Shown here: one piece after another, positions 63,497-64,000 of the stretch
How the letters are laid out: every line of letters begins with the position of its first letter
How positions within the stretch are numbered: the first letter of the stretch is position 1
Assembly: GCA_937873495.1 (NCBI GenBank)
Contig: CALMXZ010000007.1
Coordinates: 1-64,000, forward strand
Source of the DNA: an uncultured Trueperaceae bacterium
Lineage (GTDB): Bacteria > Deinococcota > Deinococci > Deinococcales > Trueperaceae
Direction: 5' to 3'
Length of the DNA stretch: 64,000 bases
Position numbers and translations under genes: made by a program
The notes under the pieces: model-generated
What the model saw: the letters and a program-made list of their open reading frames with translations, nothing else
Database searches by the model: none
Told to the model about the DNA's origin: nothing

Positions 63497-64000
63497 GTGA
63501 TCGGCGACCTGATCGCGCGCAACGCGGAGCTCACCCCCATCGAGATCGTGGAGGAGCTGGACCGCCACATCGTCGGACAGAGCAAGGCCAAGCGCATGAT
63601 GGCCGTGGCCCTCCGCAACCATTACCGCCGCAGGCGCTTGCCCCTCGAGGCACAAGCCGAGGTGACGCCCAAGAACATCATGCTCATCGGCCCCACCGGG
63701 GTCGGGAAGACCGAGATCGCCAGGCGCCTCGCGAAGCTCGCGCGGGCGCCCTTCCTCAAGGTGGAGGCCACCAAGTTCACCGAGGTCGGCTACGTCGGCC
63801 GCGACGTCGACTCGATCGTCCGCGACCTCGTGCACGCCGCGGCCGCCATGGTGGAGCGCGAGAAGAAGGAGGCCGTCATGGACCGCGCGCGCCAGGCGGC
63901 CGAGGAGCGCCTTCTCGACGTACTGCTGCCGGGAGGCGCGACGGACAGCCGCGAGCGCATGCGCGCCCTGCTCAAGGGGGGCGAGTTCGAGGACCGCACG
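63497..64000 (+). CDS. hslU: HslU (ClpY) ATPase subunit, N-terminal part (3' cut by window edge)
   Basis: The GTG at 63497 opens [28 protein letters not shown], the standard HslU N-terminus, and 168 codons are visible. [20 protein letters not shown] contains Walker A (GPTGVGKT), and [18 protein letters not shown] is the pore GYVG loop that grips substrate. The I domain begins at about residue 110 ([18 protein letters not shown]). HslU unfolds proteins for HslV. It has its own ribosome site (AGGAAGG) and is separated from hslV by 7.5 kb. Confidence 0.95.
   Translation, partial: MIGDLIARNAELTPIEIVEELDRHIVGQSKAKRMMAVALRNHYRRRRLPLEAQAEVTPKNIMLIGPTGVGKTEIARRLAKLARAPFLKVEATKFTEVGYVGRDVDSIVRDLVHAAAAMVEREKKEAVMDRARQAAEERLLDVLLPGGATDSRERMRALLKGGEFEDRT

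Overview
The window looks like two unrelated bacterial genomes joined inside a run of twelve G residues at 15732-15743. Everything to the left (1 to about 15.73 kb) reads as a proteobacterium, probably an alphaproteobacterium. Everything to the right (about 15.745-64 kb) reads as a Deinococcota genome, probably Trueperaceae-like. The join cuts two genes at once: the proline-rich N-terminus of a Fic protein from the left and the last ATPase motifs of an ABC exporter from the right. It should be treated as an assembly chimera until shown otherwise. No synteny should be read across it.

Left part. Positions 1-8677 hold a tightly packed periplasmic copper/redox cluster: a very large multicopper-oxidase-like protein (5' end cut by the window), an exported beta-propeller-like protein, a SCO-type copper chaperone and a c-type cytochrome fused to a periplasmic-binding-like domain. 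The first two genes read as one continuous frame, most likely because of an indel near 4690. A short stretch of mobile-element debris follows (a serine recombinase fragment and a possible IS3 OrfA fragment). Then comes a lower-GC defence island: a complete retron, with an ncRNA bounded by a perfect 12-bp a1/a2 inverted repeat and a reverse transcriptase-TOPRIM fusion, converging on an apparent operon of Fic, SIR2-APAZ and short prokaryotic Argonaute (a SPARSA-type NADase system).

Right part. From the join rightwards there are: a multidrug-type ABC exporter preceded by a promoter, a 31-codon leader peptide and an intrinsic attenuator; an HD-GYP phosphodiesterase; a small secreted protein; a membrane protein; a ClC channel; a thioesterase; an EamA transporter under a ykkC-class riboswitch; a 14-TM MFS exporter; addB-addA; and a thiamine-type ABC transporter with a thiamine pyrophosphokinase fusion. 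These are followed by aquaporin, a nucleotidyltransferase-like protein, a large lipoprotein, Kup, and an archaeal-type AspRS behind an Asp/Asn-codon leader peptide and attenuator. Next are a CsgG-like lipoprotein, an M20 amidohydrolase, a 1,806-residue VWA/PPC surface protein with a small upstream gene, a SARP-like regulator and thymidine kinase. The window ends with hslV and the start of hslU. Those two are separated by 7.5 kb carrying an Ig-like lipoprotein, a second SARP-like ATPase regulator and a subtilisin-like lipoprotein.

The right part shows a consistent leaderless-promoter pattern: a TANNNT box 6-7 nt before the start codon at eight places. This pattern, the archaeal-type AspRS and the high GC support Deinococcota. 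The most notable biology is the Fic-SPARSA-retron island and three leader-RNA control devices: the Asp/Asn attenuator, the exporter attenuator and the ykkC riboswitch.
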